Part shown: piece after piece, positions 62,438-64,000 of the stretch
Layout: each line of letters opens with the position of its first letter
How positions within the stretch are numbered: position 1 is the stretch's first letter
Assembly (NCBI GenBank): GCA_035906255.1
Contig: JAMIFM010000036.1
Location: forward strand, 1 to 64,000
Reading direction: 5' to 3'
DNA from: SB11 sp035906255
GTDB taxonomy: Bacteria; Bacteroidota; Bacteroidia; UBA8524
Length of the DNA: 64,000 bases
Translations under genes and position numbers: made by a program
The notes under the pieces: model-generated
The model's database searches: none
The model's input: the letters and a program-made list of their open reading frames with translations, nothing else
Told to the model about the DNA's origin: nothing

Positions 62438-63190
62438 ATGCAAGGCATTTGCCCTTTTTCTTCGGTGCCGTTACGCACTGAACCATCAAGCAAAAGCGAG
62501 ATGGTTTCGCAACTATTGTTTGGTGAAACCTATCGGGTGATTGGCCGAGAGGGTAGCTGGATGCAAGTAGTGTGCGATTTTGACGATTACCAAGGCTGGT
62601 TGCACGAAAACCAGTTTGTAGAGGCAAAGCCGACCGAAGGTCAAAGAGTATTATTAAACAGTGCTTTTGGAGAATTAGTGCATAATAATGAGCGCATCCG
62701 CCTTTCGATGGGTTCGGTACTGTACTTAAACGATGCCGGACAAGCTGTACACAACGGCAAGATATGGGAGGTGAAGGGAGAAGTACGCAATACCGTTACA
62801 ACCCCCAACCGTGATGTGATGACGGGTGATGCGTTGCAGTTTGTTAATACTCCTTATTTGTGGGGTGGGCGTGCTGTTTGGGGCATCGACTGTTCAGGGT
62901 TTACACAAGTGATTTATAAACTGAACGGAATATCGCTAATGCGCGATGCTTATCAGCAAGCCTCGCAAGGTGAAACGCTCTCGTTTTTAGATGAAACGGA
63001 ACCGGGCGACCTTGCCTTTTTTGATAATGAAGACGGAAAAATAATACACGTAGGTATTTTGCTTGATTCACGACGCATTATCCACGCAGGCGGCTGTGTT
63101 CGCATTGATAAAATTGACCAGCAAGGGATTTTTAACGTAGATACAGGACGTTATACCCACAAACTGCGCCTGATTAAAAAAGTAGTTTAG
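62438..63190 (+). CDS. NlpC/P60 (C40) peptidoglycan hydrolase with SH3 domains
   Basis: This 250-residue protein has two N-terminal SH3-like domains (VPLRTEPSSKSEMVSQLLFG, WMQVVCDFDDYQGWLHENQF) and a C40 catalytic domain with Cys in GIDCSGFTQ, His in IIHVGILL and His in IIHAGG. It cleaves gamma-D-Glu-DAP bonds in stem peptides, as in BcYkfC-like enzymes. No signal peptide is visible, so it may act on recycled cytoplasmic peptides. It is 17 bp after the ferredoxin gene. Confidence 0.9.
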   Translation: MQGICPFSSVPLRTEPSSKSEMVSQLLFGETYRVIGREGSWMQVVCDFDDYQGWLHENQFVEAKPTEGQRVLLNSAFGELVHNNERIRLSMGSVLYLNDAGQAVHNGKIWEVKGEVRNTVTTPNRDVMTGDALQFVNTPYLWGGRAVWGIDCSGFTQVIYKLNGISLMRDAYQQASQGETLSFLDETEPGDLAFFDNEDGKIIHVGILLDSRRIIHAGGCVRIDKIDQQGIFNVDTGRYTHKLRLIKKVV

Positions 63191-63271
63191 AGTAAGTTTT
63201 TAGTGCTAAGTGATTATGGATTGATGATTACCAACACCTAATCCCTAACAACCAATCCCCAACCACCATCT

Positions 63272-63327
63272 TGAGCTTGCCGAAAGATGCCTATCGAAAG
63301 ATGCTTGCCGAAAGATGCTTGCCGAAA
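63272..63327. repeat. 14-bp tandem repeat (GATGCTTGCCGAAA)
   Basis: Units at 63286-63299 (GATGCCTATCGAAA), 63300-63313 and 63314-63327 (both GATGCTTGCCGAAA) follow a partial unit (CTTGAGCTTGCCGAAA). The unit resembles the GAGCTTGCCGAA string after tgt (near 33570), so it comes from the common dispersed repeat stock. Confidence 0.8.
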
Positions 63328-63378
63328 GATAAAGGCAACATTTTACTTTTACGGCCGTTCATGTATTAACAAAAACAC

Positions 63379-63386
63379 TATTTTTG
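63379..63386 (+). promoter_or_regulatory. -7 element (TATTTTTG) of the BatA-type gene
   Basis: TATTTTTG lies only 6 bp before ATG 63393. If used, the message would be nearly leaderless, so the call is tentative. Confidence 0.35.
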
Positions 63387-63392
63387 ACCCTA

Positions 63393-64000
63393 ATGAGTTG
63401 GTTGTACCCACTGTTTTTCGCCGCATTGGCATCCATTGCCATCCCTATCATCATACACCTATTCAATTTCAGGCGGTTTAAGCGTATTTATTTTACCAAC
63501 GTAGCCCTGTTGCAAGAAGTGCAGCAAGAAACCCGCTCACGTCGCAACCTAAAACATATTTTAGTGCTGATGGCGCGCATATTTGCCATCGTGTTTATCG
63601 TGTTGGCTTTTGTGCAGCCGTTTATCCCCGCCACTTCGGGCGCGGCAAGGCAGGGTGTATCGGCAGTGAGTGTATATGTAGATAATTCATTCAGCATGAG
63701 TAGTGTAGGTAACGAGGGCGAGCTGTTGCAAGTTGCCAAAAACAAAGCCCGCGATATTGCTAATGCCTATTCATCAACCGATTTGTTTCAACTGCTTACG
63801 GCTGATTTTGAAGGCAAGCACCAACGCTTGGTGAACCGTGAAGAATTTTTGCGGATGATTGATGAACTACAGGTTTCGCCTGCATCACGCAAGCTTAGTG
63901 AGATAATTGCCCGCCAAAAAGAAGCACTGAATAAAGATCCGATGGCCAATAAAACGGCCTATGTACTATCTGATTTTCAGCAAAACATGATAGATGCCGA
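63393..64000 (+). CDS. BatA-domain / VWA protein, 3' part outside window
   Basis: About 202 codons are present. The N-terminus is the BatA/aerotolerance-type membrane anchor (MSWLYPLFFAALASIAIPII, then HLFNFRR), followed by a second membrane span (ILVLMARIFAIVFIVLAFVQ). A von Willebrand factor A-type domain starts with DNSFSMSS, a DxSxS metal site. Proteins of this kind in Bacteroidota are linked to oxidative stress and MoxR AAA ATPase operons, but such partners are not in view. The protein runs off the window end. Confidence 0.85.
   Translation, partial: MSWLYPLFFAALASIAIPIIIHLFNFRRFKRIYFTNVALLQEVQQETRSRRNLKHILVLMARIFAIVFIVLAFVQPFIPATSGAARQGVSAVSVYVDNSFSMSSVGNEGELLQVAKNKARDIANAYSSTDLFQLLTADFEGKHQRLVNREEFLRMIDELQVSPASRKLSEIIARQKEALNKDPMANKTAYVLSDFQQNMIDA

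Noticed and set aside
63287..63481. Rightward 64-codon ORF
   Set aside because: It begins within the 14-bp tandem repeat and overlaps the BatA-type gene in another frame.

Overview
The window is chromosomal DNA from a member of the Bacteroidota. The evidence is the many TAnnTTTG (-7) promoter motifs just upstream of genes, type IX secretion (T9SS) cargo proteins with C-terminal sorting domains, a PorT/SprT-like T9SS gene directly behind ubiE, lipoproteins with short signal peptides, and the gene order rpsU-xerC-hpf-tRNAs-tuf-tRNA(Trp)-secE-nusG-rplKAJL-rpoBC. I cannot place it below phylum from the sequence alone. No phage, insertion sequence, CRISPR array or rRNA gene was found, and most of the window is core genome.

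Layout. 1-4.1 kb: a partial FAD oxidoreductase, a PhyH dioxygenase, a Rieske-type lipoprotein, tRNA-Cys with an MBL-fold hydrolase behind it, and thiL. 4.1-4.9 kb: a tandem array of a 257-258 bp repeat that runs into the 3' end of an outer-membrane-like gene. 5.7-9 kb: a small HTH regulator with a membrane-protein partner, a T9SS cargo protein and an acyl-CoA dehydrogenase. 9.4-15.7 kb (minus strand): an apparent operon dut, sugar nucleotidyltransferase, TPR lipoprotein, DUF4292 lipoprotein, EnvC-like factor and Ppx/GppA, which suggests envelope and cell-wall work. 15.8-23.1 kb: an alpha/beta hydrolase and a giant alpha-2-macroglobulin-like protein. 23.5-30 kb: a Pro/Val-rich protein, thymidine kinase, superoxide dismutase, cytochrome c, two AT-rich orphan genes and a large T9SS cargo protein.

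30.3-38.6 kb: engB, ubiE, porT, tgt, an LptF/G permease, an alpha-oxoamine synthase (probably serine palmitoyltransferase), a ComEA-like HhH protein and a second acyl-CoA dehydrogenase. 38.6-53.7 kb: the translation/transcription cluster from rpsU to rpoC and DUF3467, with five tRNA genes. 53.8-64 kb: surE, a possible 38-residue membrane peptide, dapA with a partner gene, ligA, an S74-domain T9SS cargo protein, a LuxC-type acyl-CoA reductase divergent from an Alvin-type ferredoxin, an NlpC/P60 hydrolase and the start of a BatA-type VWA protein.

The least explained material lies between the genes. There is a dispersed family of inverted-repeat elements with a TCGTCATTGCGA / TCGCAATGACGA edge, of which the 4.1-4.9 kb array is a tandem expansion. 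There are also many short palindromes, including one perfect 46-bp palindrome and two 31-bp copies that differ by a compensatory base-pair change. I did not find a convincing new multi-gene system; the repeat and palindrome families are the best candidates for follow-up.
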